The position numbers and the translations under genes were made by a program. Below are positions 7,271 to 15,186 of a stretch of 18,909 nt of DNA, one piece after another. The stretch covers positions 1 through 18,909 of the forward strand of contig NZ_JBJMIE010000355.1 of assembly GCF_045807065.1 (NCBI RefSeq), written 5' to 3'. Source of the DNA: Actinophytocola sp045807065 (lineage in GTDB: Bacteria > Actinomycetota > Actinomycetes > Mycobacteriales > Pseudonocardiaceae). The notes under the pieces are model-generated. The model had not been told where the DNA came from, did not search any database, and worked only from the letters and a program-made list of their open reading frames with translations. The first letter of the stretch is position 1. Every line of letters starts with the position of its first letter.

Positions 7271-7789
7271 GTGTCCGTCGCGAGCGATCTCATCCAGGCC
7301 TTCACAGCGGTGCTGACCCTGGTGATCGCGTTCATGGAATATCGCCTGTCCCGCGCGCACCGTCTTCACCTGGCCGAGCAGGCATCCGGACCGGCCGCTT
7401 CCCCGCCGGCCGTCACACCGCCACCTGGTCCCGCACCGCGGTGGCCCGCGAACCCCGCCATCAGCCCGGCGCCCTGGCAGGCGCCGACCCAGGCCTACCA
7501 GCCACCCCGGCTGGGTCAGCCACCCGCGCAACGGTCCTCGGCACGCACTGGCTGGCTCGCGTTGCTCTATGGCCTGCTCATCGGTCTGCTACTGGGCGCC
7601 ATCCATGCCAGCGCGGCCGGTATGACCGGCCAGATCGTCGCCTCGCTCCTACTCGTGTCGGTGACGGCAGCCATCTGGTTGGTCATCCACCTCCGCGCCG
7701 ACGAGCGATGGTCCCGCCGACTGCGACAGATGTTGTCCCTGACCGCGGCCGCCGCCATGGGCGCACTGATCGCGGGACTCCTCTCCTGA
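7271..7789 (+). CDS. Hypothetical small membrane protein with Pro-rich linker
   Basis: 172 aa, no family recognised. The GTG at 7271 is preceded by GGAGGGA (7254-7260), a rather long 10-nt spacing. There is a hydrophobic helix at about 6-24, then a Pro/Ala-rich linker (about 38-90, with PPAVTPPPGPAPRW). Helices follow at about 95-117 and 121-141, a charged RADERWSRRLRQ loop at 142-153, and a last helix at 154-172. The N-terminal helix with a Met-Glu-Tyr-Arg exit resembles many small actinobacterial proteins of unknown role. It stands alone, between the ABC terminator and a convergent hairpin, with no partner. The coding call rests on a well-kept frame with credible helices. Confidence 0.65.
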   Translation: MSVASDLIQAFTAVLTLVIAFMEYRLSRAHRLHLAEQASGPAASPPAVTPPPGPAPRWPANPAISPAPWQAPTQAYQPPRLGQPPAQRSSARTGWLALLYGLLIGLLLGAIHASAAGMTGQIVASLLLVSVTAAIWLVIHLRADERWSRRLRQMLSLTAAAAMGALIAGLLS

Positions 7790-7869
7790 GGAAAGCCCGG
7801 CCACGGCCGAACCACCGACATCGGCTCGGCCGCGCCGGACCGCGGCCGCCGCCAGCAACACCTGAAGGA

Positions 7870-7900
7870 CACCCTCAGGACGTTCACCGTCCCGAGGGTG
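7870..7900. terminator. Shared hairpin between convergent genes
   Basis: CACCCTCAGGAC (7870-7881), loop GTTCACC, GTCCCGAGGGTG (7889-7900): 12-bp arms with a single mismatch. It sits in the 129-nt gap between two genes that face each other, so it could stop transcription from both sides. Confidence 0.65.
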
Positions 7901-7918
7901 CCCTCCGTGACCACCGCG

Positions 7919-10102
7919 TCAGCCGACCGGTTCCAGGACCCGGGTCTCCTCCGTCGCGTTGGTCTCCTCGCGCTTGCGCAGGAAGCGGGGCGTCCACCAG
8001 TTCGCCTTGCCCAGCACGGTCATCAGCGCCGGCAGGAGGACCGCGCGGATCAGGGTCGCGTCGATGAGGATCGCGGTCGCGAGCCCGACGCCCATCTGCT
8101 TCATGTCGATCGTGCTCAGGGTCGCGAAGATCGAGAACACGCCGATCATGACCGCCGCGGCGCTCGTGACCACGCCCGCCGACCTGGTGATGCCCGTCGC
8201 GACCGCGTCGCGGGTCGGCATGTGCGCCGACGCCTCGCGGATGCGGCTCACCACGAACACGTGGTAGTCCATGGACAGGCCGAACAGCGTCACGAACAGG
8301 ATCACCGGGAGCCAGGCGGTGATGCCGCCCGTCGACGTGAAGCCCAGCAGGTCCTCGGCCCAGGTGTGCTGGAACACCAGCACCAACACCCCGTACGCCG
8401 CGCCGGCCGACAGCAGGTTCAGCCCGATCGCGCTCAACGCGATCACCGGCGCCCGGAACGCCCACAGCATCACCAGGAACGTCAGCAGCAGCACGAACCC
8501 GATCACCCACGGCAGCGCGTCGTTCATGTTCGCCACGAAGTCGTTCTCACCCGCGGTCTGGCCGCCCACCGCGAACTCCGCACTCGCGACCGTGCCGACC
8601 GTGGCCGGCAGCAGGGAGGTCCGCAGCCGCGCCAGCGACTGGTCGGCCTCAGGCGAGGTGCCGTCGTAGGGGATGCCCGCCGAGATCAGGTAGATGCGGC
8701 CGTCCTTCGCGGGCGTGACCTTCGGCGCCCGGTCGTGTGCGAAGCCGGGCTCGTGCGCGATCCGCGCCAGCAGGTCGTCCACCGCCGCCTTCGCGGCAGC
8801 CGTCTGTGCGGCGGGCACCCGGATCGCGATCTGGTGGGACGCGCCGGTGCTGGGGAACGCCTCGGTCATCCGGTCGTAGGAGCGCATGATCGGGATGCTG
8901 CGCGGCAGGTCCGATGTGGACGGTGAGTTCAACGTCATGCCGAACGCCGGCACCGCCAGTGCGGCCAGCACGCCCACCGAGATGATCATCGTGGTCCTCG
9001 GTGCCCGCAGGCTCGGCTTCAGCACCGCCCGCCAGAACCGCGGGTTCTCCGAGTTCCGCATCGACAGCCGCCACAGCAACGGGATGCGTGGCTTGTCCAC
9101 GAACCGGCCCAGCTTCGCCAGCAGCGCCGGCAGCACGGTGATCGAGCCGATCATCGCGGCCAGCACCACCAGGATCGTCCCCACGGCGATCGACGAGAAC
9201 ACGATGTCGTTGACCACGAACATGCCGGCCATCGCGACGGTCACGGCGATGCCGGACACCACGATCGCGTGCCCCGACGTGGCCGCCGCGATCTCCACCG
9301 CGTCCACGTGCCCGGCGCCCTTCTCGCGTTCCTCCCGGTCGCGCCGCACGTAGAACAGCGAGTAGTCCACGCCGACCGCCATGCCGATCAGCAGGATCAT
9401 GCTGGACGTGTTGTCCGTCGCTGGAACCAGCTGCGACGCCAACGCGGACAGGCCGAGCGCGGCCCCCACCGCGGACATCGCCAGCAGCACCGGCACCCCC
9501 GCCGCGATCAGGGCGCCGAACACCAGCAGCATGATCAGCAGCGTCACCGGGATGCTGATCAGCTCGGCCTTCTGGAAGTCGTCGCCGAGGGTCGCCGACA
9601 GCGCCTTGTTCAGCGACGCCCCGCCTACCTGCTCCACCAGCAGGTCCGGGTACTGCTTCTGCACGGCCGCCGTCGTGTGCAGCAGCGTGTCGACCCGGTC
9701 GTCGGCGGTCTCGGGGTCACCGGCCAGCTCGACGTTGACCAGCACCGCCGTACCCTTCGGCGACGGCACCGGGTCGCTGACCTCGCTCACCTCGCGCAAC
9801 GCACCCATGTCGGCCCGCACCTCGCCGGCCGCGGCCAGCGCGCGAGCGGAGTCGAGGTTCCCCGAACGGGCCGAGATCAGGACGTTCTCCGTCGCGGGCC
9901 GCGTGAAACCGGCCTCGTCGACGATGCTCTGGTAGGTGGCGAGCTCACCCTTCGGGTGGTCGTCGAAGTCGGCGCTCCTCGTGCCGGTGACCTGCCCGGC
10001 GCCGATGCAGACGGCCACGAACAACAACCACGCGCCGATCGCGCGCCACGGGTGTTCGGCGCTCCATCTCGCGATCCGCACGGTTAACATGGGTTTGCCC
10101 AT
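7919..10102 (-). CDS. MMPL/RND family exporter
   Basis: 727 aa with start ATG at 10102, preceded by GAGGGGG 6 nt upstream; an inner ATG at 10090 lacks a ribosome site. The two-fold RND layout is clear. It has an N-terminal helix (about 18-40), an outer domain, a five-helix bundle with GMAVGVDYSLFYVRRDRE (Asp246-Tyr247), a second outer domain, and a second bundle with LFGLSMDYHVFVVSRIRE (Asp612-Tyr613). These DY motifs on the proton-relay helices are the MMPL signature, as in MmpL3 and ActII-3-like pumps. The C-terminal tail is short and charged. Such pumps export lipids, polyketides or other hydrophobic products. The gene lies 79 nt behind the GGDEF-EAL gene on the same strand and is probably the last gene of the P450 operon; no clear promoter was seen in the gap. 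Confidence 0.93.
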   Translation of the reverse strand: MGKPMLTVRIARWSAEHPWRAIGAWLLFVAVCIGAGQVTGTRSADFDDHPKGELATYQSIVDEAGFTRPATENVLISARSGNLDSARALAAAGEVRADMGALREVSEVSDPVPSPKGTAVLVNVELAGDPETADDRVDTLLHTTAAVQKQYPDLLVEQVGGASLNKALSATLGDDFQKAELISIPVTLLIMLLVFGALIAAGVPVLLAMSAVGAALGLSALASQLVPATDNTSSMILLIGMAVGVDYSLFYVRRDREEREKGAGHVDAVEIAAATSGHAIVVSGIAVTVAMAGMFVVNDIVFSSIAVGTILVVLAAMIGSITVLPALLAKLGRFVDKPRIPLLWRLSMRNSENPRFWRAVLKPSLRAPRTTMIISVGVLAALAVPAFGMTLNSPSTSDLPRSIPIMRSYDRMTEAFPSTGASHQIAIRVPAAQTAAAKAAVDDLLARIAHEPGFAHDRAPKVTPAKDGRIYLISAGIPYDGTSPEADQSLARLRTSLLPATVGTVASAEFAVGGQTAGENDFVANMNDALPWVIGFVLLLTFLVMLWAFRAPVIALSAIGLNLLSAGAAYGVLVLVFQHTWAEDLLGFTSTGGITAWLPVILFVTLFGLSMDYHVFVVSRIREASAHMPTRDAVATGITRSAGVVTSAAAVMIGVFSIFATLSTIDMKQMGVGLATAILIDATLIRAVLLPALMTVLGKANWWTPRFLRKREETNATEETRVLEPVG

Positions 10103-10181
10103 CGGGAGCCCCCTCGGAGAAAGTCTGGGTCGGGATGACGCAGACAAGGCTCCAGCAACGGCAGGCTCGGCAACTCCGGGC

Positions 10182-11939
10182 TTACCCGGTAGCTGCCTCA
10201 GGGTTCACCCTGAACAACGGTCCGCCCGCGATGTCCGCGCCCGCGCGGCGCCACCAGTCGATCTCCGGTTCGCTGCGCACGTCGTCGACCGCGACCGTGG
10301 CCCCGGCCTCGTGCACCAGCCGGGTCAGGCTCGACATCGCCCGCGCCACAAGGGTTTCGCCGCCCATCGCGCGTGCCTGGGCGACCAGTCGCGGTGCGAG
10401 CAACACCGTCCGCAGTGGTAGGTCGGGCAGTCGGACCACATCGGACGGGTTGCCGCGGAAGTCGTGCACGGCCATCCGCACGCCGGCCTTCGCCAGTGTC
10501 GTCAGGTTGTCCAGTGCCCGCGGCCGGCCGTCGAACACCTCCGCCGCCGGCAGCGCCAGCCGCAGGCGTTCCGGGGGCACCGACAGGTCGGCCAGCGTGT
10601 CGAGGACCGAGTCGACCAGGTCGGCCGCCGCGGACTGGTTGGGCGACAGGCGCACCGACAGCGGCAGGTCGGGTGTCCACGCCAGCAGTCGCTCGCTCGC
10701 GGCCCGCAGCAGCCACCGCCCGATCTGCGGGCTCAGCCCGGTCTCCTCGGCGAGCGCCACGCAGCTCTGCCCGGCCAGCCCGGCCTGGTCCCACCGCGGG
10801 TACGCCTCGACGCTGACCGGGTGCCGGTCGGCCAGGTCGACCCGCAGGCGGTAGCCGACCGCGAGCTCACCCATCTCGACCGCACCCGGCATGACCGCCG
10901 CGAGCCGGGCGGTGTCCCTGGCCGGTTTGTGCTCGTTCCGCTCGAGCAGCCGCCAGTGCCCCGGGCCGGCCGCCTGTGCCTGCCGGAGCGCGATGTCCGC
11001 CACCTGCAACAGCTCCACCGGGTTCGTGCCGTGCGGCGGGCTCTGCACCACGCCGACGTTGGCGGTCAGCGCGACGCCGGCGTCGTCGACGTAGGTCGTC
11101 TCCGCGAGCGCCTCGGTGAGCCAGCGGACGAACTCGGCCGGCGGCAGGCGTTTTCCCGGCTCCTCCGGCGGGTGCTCGTGCAGCACCGCGAAGCCCGCGC
11201 GGTCGAGGCGCGCGGCCATCCCGTCCTGGCCGCCCACGAGGCTGCGCAGCCGGGTGGCGATCTCGACCAGCACGGTGTCCGCGCACGGCCCGGCGAGGCC
11301 GTCGCCCAGCACGGCGAACCCGTTCAGCTCGATCCGATACAGCGTGACCGGCGTGCCCGAGTTCAGTACCTCCTCCAGCCGCGTGGTGAAGAACTGCCGG
11401 TTCGGCAGGCCGGTGAGGACGTCATGCAGCAGCTGGTGGGAGAGCTGGCGGCGCAGCAGCGTCAGCTCGGTGGCGACGGCCTCGCGTGCGGCCTGGTGCG
11501 CCTTCGCCGCGCTCGCGGCCTTCATCGCGAGCGCCTTCACGGCGCGGACCATGCTCTCCTGCTGGTCGACCGTGCGCTGCCGCAGTGCGTCGGCGTAACC
11601 GGCGGCCAGCCCACCGAGCAGGCGGGCCACCCGTTCCGGCGGCTGCCCGCCGGCGAGCAGTGGGGCGGCCAGCACGTCCACGGTGGTCTCCAGGCTCTTG
11701 CGGTCGACGCAGTTCAGCTCGACCAGCCGGACACCGACCCGCTCGGCGACCGTGACGCCCTCGCCGGGCAGCGCCGTGAACAGCTCGTCGACCAGCTCGC
11801 GCATCGGCTGCTCCAGGTCGGTCTGGATGAGCGGCACATAGCTCGTCGTGCAGAGCAGGTACGCCCATTTCCGCGCGAGCTTGTCGCGGGTCCGGTCGTG
11901 CTCCGGCGTGCTCGCGCCGCCGGACAGGGCACTGGTCAC
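10182..11939 (-). CDS. GGDEF-EAL protein with both active sites destroyed (c-di-GMP pseudoenzyme or receptor)
   Basis: 585 aa. The GTG start at 11939 overlaps the hydrolase stop (GTGA), so translation is coupled. Residues 1-165 are a helical N-terminal region (LARKWAYLLCTTSYVPL early, an Ala-rich helix later) with no known sensor domain. The GGDEF fold starts at HDVLTGLPNRQFF (172-184), but the GGDEF signature itself reads D246-R-A-G-F250, so cyclase chemistry is not possible. The EAL fold (about 345-580) has VEAYPRW for EALLRW, HDF (492-494) for DDF, and no match to the metal-binding Glu of the LELTE strand (LALPAAE), the Lys of the LKID strand (VLLAPR) or the late EGVE. It should not hydrolyse c-di-GMP. 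It may bind the nucleotide or a protein partner. It has no membrane helix. Confidence 0.9.
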   Translation of the reverse strand: MTSALSGGASTPEHDRTRDKLARKWAYLLCTTSYVPLIQTDLEQPMRELVDELFTALPGEGVTVAERVGVRLVELNCVDRKSLETTVDVLAAPLLAGGQPPERVARLLGGLAAGYADALRQRTVDQQESMVRAVKALAMKAASAAKAHQAAREAVATELTLLRRQLSHQLLHDVLTGLPNRQFFTTRLEEVLNSGTPVTLYRIELNGFAVLGDGLAGPCADTVLVEIATRLRSLVGGQDGMAARLDRAGFAVLHEHPPEEPGKRLPPAEFVRWLTEALAETTYVDDAGVALTANVGVVQSPPHGTNPVELLQVADIALRQAQAAGPGHWRLLERNEHKPARDTARLAAVMPGAVEMGELAVGYRLRVDLADRHPVSVEAYPRWDQAGLAGQSCVALAEETGLSPQIGRWLLRAASERLLAWTPDLPLSVRLSPNQSAAADLVDSVLDTLADLSVPPERLRLALPAAEVFDGRPRALDNLTTLAKAGVRMAVHDFRGNPSDVVRLPDLPLRTVLLAPRLVAQARAMGGETLVARAMSSLTRLVHEAGATVAVDDVRSEPEIDWWRRAGADIAGGPLFRVNPEAATG

Positions 11940-12919
11940 CGCCCGACCATCCGATCGGCCCAGACCACCACCGCGGCGAACAGGTCGGGTGCGTTGGGGG
12001 CGTAGTTGAACGCGTGGCCGTACCCGGGCAGCACGTAGGTCTGCAGCCGCGCGGCCGGACCGTAGAACGGCGCCTCCGCGGCCAGGTAGGTCGCCGCGGA
12101 GGAGCAGTCCGTCGCGAGCAGGCCGCAGAACGTGGGGTCGCCACCCGCGATGGCGGAGAGGACCGGGACGTCGACGAGCTTGGTGTACGGCGTCACGGTG
12201 CCGAGCAGCGCCGCGTCGACCAGCTCGGTCGGCGCCGCGACGTCCTTCGTCGACTCGTCGTACCCCACCACGGCCGACACGTTCGGCCCCGGCTGGTGCA
12301 TCGAGTAGCGGGTGCCGGCCTGCGTGGTCAGGTAGCCGGTGTCCAAAGCCTTGGTGGCGAACGCCGGGTCGAGGTCGGCCGGGACGAACGTGGCGGCGAT
12401 GGGCGCGATGCCGGGCGCGTTGATGTGGTGGCCCATGGCGGTCACCAGCACGCCGTTCACGTCGTGGTAGGTGGCCGCCTCGATGATCGAGATGGCGGAC
12501 CCGAGGGAGTGGCCGCCCAGGATGATCTTCGCGAACGCCGGGCGCATGGCGGCCACCACCTGGTGCACGGCGACCGCCTGGGTGATCGCGGTCAGCACCG
12601 CGCTCGGCGGCTCGGAGCTGGCGCCGGTGCCGAGCCGGTCGACCGCGAGGGTGGCGTAGCCGGCGTCGTTCATGGCCTGGCGGAACGAGCGGGACTGGAG
12701 GGGGATGTCCCAGTACGAGCGGTTGTAGAAGCCACCCGGTACCAGGATCTGGAGGGTGTGCGCGTTGCTCGGGACACAGAGGGTGCCGGCCATGGTCTGC
12801 TGGAGTCCTGCCACGGTCACGGGGAACGTGCGGTTCTCGCAGGTGGTGCTGGCCTGCGCCGGTGCCGGGACGAGCAGGATCCCGGCGACGAGGGCGGCCG
12901 CGGCGAGCCGGTGGAACAT
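11936..12919 (-). CDS. Secreted alpha/beta hydrolase (lipase/esterase-like)
   Basis: 327 aa, ATG at 12919. Residues 1-23 form a Sec signal peptide (MFHRL, hydrophobic core, cleavage after APAQA). The mature protein is an alpha/beta hydrolase: an oxyanion strand LVPGGFYNRSYW (59-70), nucleophile elbow GHSLGS with Ser138, likely acid Asp261 (AGGDPTF) and His302 in GYGHAF. Cysteines near 27, 48, 265 and 272 could form disulfides, as expected outside the cell. A substrate (ester, lipid or peptide) cannot be named. It starts 9 nt after the P450 stop and shares 4 nt with the GGDEF-EAL gene, so all three are surely one transcript. A secreted hydrolase beside an exporter could act on the exported product, for example by removing a protecting group; that is inference. 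Confidence 0.87.
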   Translation of the reverse strand: MFHRLAAAALVAGILLVPAPAQASTTCENRTFPVTVAGLQQTMAGTLCVPSNAHTLQILVPGGFYNRSYWDIPLQSRSFRQAMNDAGYATLAVDRLGTGASSEPPSAVLTAITQAVAVHQVVAAMRPAFAKIILGGHSLGSAISIIEAATYHDVNGVLVTAMGHHINAPGIAPIAATFVPADLDPAFATKALDTGYLTTQAGTRYSMHQPGPNVSAVVGYDESTKDVAAPTELVDAALLGTVTPYTKLVDVPVLSAIAGGDPTFCGLLATDCSSAATYLAAEAPFYGPAARLQTYVLPGYGHAFNYAPNAPDLFAAVVVWADRMVGR

Positions 12920-12928
12920 GAGGGCCTT

Positions 12929-14239
12929 TCAGCGTGGGGTGACTGTCATGGACAGCCGGGTCGGGTAGGCGGTGGAGGTGTAGGCGACCCGCAGCGGGCG
13001 GGCGAGCGTCAGCCGCCAGCGGCTCACGATCGTCGCCGCGGTCACGGCCATCTCCAGCAGGGCGAACGCGTTGCCGACGCACTGGCGGTTGCCGGCGCCG
13101 AACGGGATGAACGCGCCACGCGGGATCTCCCCGGCCGCGTCCGGTGCCCAGCGGTCGGGGTCGAACCGCTCGGGGTGGGGGAAGCTGCGCGGGTCGAAGT
13201 GCAGGGCGTGCGGGCTGACGGTCACCTCGGTGTCCCGCGGGATCCGCACGCCACCCAGCTCGACGGGTTCGGTCGTGCGGCGCATCAGGATCCAGATCGG
13301 GTACATCCGCAGGGTCTCGTCGATCACCTGCCGGAGGTAGGTGAGCTTCGGGACGTCGTCGAACGTGACACGGCGGCCGCCGAGGACCCGGTCGACCTCG
13401 TCGTGCACGCGGCGTTCGACGTCGGGGTGCCGCGCGAGCTCGTGGAACAGCCAGGCGAGCGCCAGCGCGCTGGTCTCGATGCCCGCGGACAGCAGGGTGA
13501 TGACCTCGTCGTAGACCTGCTGGTCGGTCATGGGGGTGCCGTCGGTGTCGCGGGCCAGGAGCAGCGTGGACAGCAGGTCGCCGCGGTCGCGCCCCTCCGC
13601 GCGCCAGCCCGCGATCAGCTCGTCGACCACGCTCCGCATTCGCGTGACGGCCTGGTCGAGCTGGCGGTTCCCGCGTACCAGGAGCCGGCCGACCGGTTCC
13701 GGGGAAAGCGCCCGGATCATGCCCTGCCGGATGACGACCGGGATCGACCGCCTGGACTCCTCGATCGCCGAGCCGCCCAGTTCCGTGCCGAACAGCGCCG
13801 CGCCGACAATGGTCACCGCGAGGGCCTGCATATCGTCGTTGATCTCCCGGGTTTCGTCCGGTTTCCACGATCCGCACAATTCCGCGACCGCGACTGCCAT
13901 TTTTTCGGCGTAGTGGGCGATGCGTTCCCGGTGGAACGCGGGCTGGATGAGCCTTCGTTGGCGCAGGTGAAAGGCGCCGCCGGAATTCACCAGGCCGTTC
14001 CCGGTGAATGGTCGGAACTTGTCGAACATCGCTCCTTTTTCGAAGCTCGCTGACCTGGTGACCAGTACCTGGTGGGTCAGCTCGGCACTCGTGACGAAGT
14101 ACGTGAGAAGGCGGCCAAGGTACACCCTGACCAGATCGCCGTGCTGGCGAAGGCCATCCGTGAAGCCGAACCGCCGGCGCAACAGAACCGGTGTGTGTCC
14201 CAGGACAGGCCACCGACCGGGTGCCACGGGCACTGCCAT
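12929..14239 (-). CDS. Cytochrome P450, first gene of the operon
   Basis: 436 aa, soluble heme monooxygenase. ATG at 14239 with GGGAG 6 nt upstream. Landmarks: the C-helix HLRQRRLIQPAF (91-102, His in place of the usual Trp), I-helix oxygen-binding SAGIETS (251-257, acid-Thr pair Glu255-Thr256), K-helix ETLR (308-311), PERF/PDRW (356-364) and heme loop FIPFGAGNRQCVG (377-389) with Cys387. The general look (HWRRQRR-type C-helix, AGIET, PFGAGNRxC) is of the bacterial group that includes pentalenene oxygenase-like and fatty-acid-type P450s rather than the CYP105/107 group. There is no terpene cyclase, PKS or redox partner in the window, so the substrate is open. Divergent, 109 nt away, is a methyltransferase. 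Confidence 0.94.
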   Translation of the reverse strand: MAVPVAPGRWPVLGHTPVLLRRRFGFTDGLRQHGDLVRVYLGRLLTYFVTSAELTHQVLVTRSASFEKGAMFDKFRPFTGNGLVNSGGAFHLRQRRLIQPAFHRERIAHYAEKMAVAVAELCGSWKPDETREINDDMQALAVTIVGAALFGTELGGSAIEESRRSIPVVIRQGMIRALSPEPVGRLLVRGNRQLDQAVTRMRSVVDELIAGWRAEGRDRGDLLSTLLLARDTDGTPMTDQQVYDEVITLLSAGIETSALALAWLFHELARHPDVERRVHDEVDRVLGGRRVTFDDVPKLTYLRQVIDETLRMYPIWILMRRTTEPVELGGVRIPRDTEVTVSPHALHFDPRSFPHPERFDPDRWAPDAAGEIPRGAFIPFGAGNRQCVGNAFALLEMAVTAATIVSRWRLTLARPLRVAYTSTAYPTRLSMTVTPR

Positions 14240-14266
14240 ATCGGTCTCCCAAACGTCGCGAGCGGG

Positions 14267-14296
14267 ATTACACTAGGGCTACAGTCGTTACTCCAA
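14267..14296 (-). promoter_or_regulatory. Candidate promoter of the P450 operon
   Basis: On the minus strand, TTGGAG (14296-14291) and TGTAAT (14272-14267) are separated by 18 nt; the -10 matches 5 of 6 consensus bases. The start of transcription would be about 14260, roughly 20 nt ahead of the P450 ATG. A palindrome at 14299-14314 abuts the -35. Confidence 0.4.
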
Positions 14297-14298
14297 AA

Positions 14299-14314
14299 GC
14301 ACCCGATCGGGTGC
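14299..14314. promoter_or_regulatory. Perfect 16-bp palindrome between P450 and methyltransferase genes (probable operator)
   Basis: GCACCCGATCGGGTGC is fully self-complementary and lies in the 109-nt divergent intergenic region. It is 2 nt upstream of the candidate P450 -35 and 35 nt ahead of the methyltransferase start, a position suited to a dimeric regulator acting on both genes. No regulator gene is next to it. Confidence 0.6.
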
Positions 14315-14348
14315 GATCGTCAGTTTCTTGGTCAATTAAGGTGTACGC

Positions 14349-15152
14349 GTGGACTGGGTGCCTTCGAATGTCGACACGAACGCGCCGAGCGGCGCGCGCA
14401 CATATGACTACCTACTAGGTGGAAGTCACAACTTCGCGGCCGACCGGATCATGGCTGACCAGGTGGAAGGCGCTGTCCCCGGAATACGGGCGGCCGCACG
14501 CATCAATCGCGCGTTCCTGGCGAGAGCGGTTCGGTTCATGATCGGAGAAGGCGTTCGACAGTTCCTCGACATCGGCTCCGGCATACCCACTGTCGGCAAC
14601 GTGCACGAGATCGCACAGCAGGCGAATTCATCCTGTCGTGTGGTGTATGTCGACCGGGATCCCATCGCGGTCGCACACAGTGAGCTAATGCTGGCCGGCA
14701 ACGAGCACGCCGGCATGGTCGAGGCGGACATGCGCGAGCCGGCGACGATCCTCGAGCACCCCGTCACCCGGCGCCTGCTGGACTTCGACGAGCCGATCGG
14801 CCTGCTGTTCCTGCTCGTGCTGCACTGGATCCCCGACGAGGACGACATCGCGGGCCTGGTGGCCACCTACCGGGAGACCCTGTCGCCGGGCAGCTACCTG
14901 ACCATCACGCACATGACGGACGACATGCAGGCGGACAAGATCGACGCGGTGGCCGGGATCGTCCGCGGCAACCGCGGCGCGGGCCAGGTCCACCCCCGCA
15001 CCCGCGCCCAGATCACCGCCCTGTTCGGCGACTTCGACCTGGTACCGCCGGGCGTCGTCCCGACGGGCACCTGGCGCCCCGGCGGCATCGGCGACATCGC
15101 CGAGGACCCGGAGATGAACGAGCTGTCCTTCGCCGGGATCGCACGGAGGTAG
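14349..15152 (+). CDS. SAM-dependent methyltransferase, Methyltransf_19 (DUF574) family
   Basis: 267 aa. Start GTG at 14349 with TAAGG 7 nt upstream. The protein has the family's N-terminal box (ARTYDYLLGGSHNFAADR, 17-34) and AARINRAFLARAVRF (49-63). Motif I is FLDIGSGIPT (72-81), the acidic end of strand 2 is VYVDRDP (99-105), and a later LLFLLVLHWIPDED strand and loop follow. All are features of PF04672, a family greatly expanded in actinomycetes, with members in antibiotic clusters and many of unknown role. The methyl acceptor cannot be named. It is divergent from the P450 with a shared palindrome, so the two may be co-regulated and act on the same compound; that is inferred from layout only. 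Confidence 0.92.
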   Translation: MDWVPSNVDTNAPSGARTYDYLLGGSHNFAADRIMADQVEGAVPGIRAAARINRAFLARAVRFMIGEGVRQFLDIGSGIPTVGNVHEIAQQANSSCRVVYVDRDPIAVAHSELMLAGNEHAGMVEADMREPATILEHPVTRRLLDFDEPIGLLFLLVLHWIPDEDDIAGLVATYRETLSPGSYLTITHMTDDMQADKIDAVAGIVRGNRGAGQVHPRTRAQITALFGDFDLVPPGVVPTGTWRPGGIGDIAEDPEMNELSFAGIARR

Positions 15153-15186
15153 CTTCTGCCACAGGGCATCGACACCGGCCGCCGGC

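Noticed and set aside
10103..10181. Separate promoter or terminator between the GGDEF-EAL gene and the MMPL gene
   Set aside because: Only a 5-bp CCGGG/CCCGG hairpin over the stop codon is visible, with no convincing -35/-10 pair; read-through seems more likely.
12014..14053. 679-codon plus-strand frame across the hydrolase and P450 region
   Set aside because: Gly/Arg/Val-rich composition without motifs; it is antisense to two well-supported genes.
10182..14252. A single open frame of 1356 codons on the minus strand running through the GGDEF-EAL, hydrolase and P450 genes
   Set aside because: Only the first-named part (10182-11939) encodes a recognisable protein in this frame. Upstream, the other frames carry a clear hydrolase and P450 with ribosome sites; the open frame there is a GC-rich shadow.
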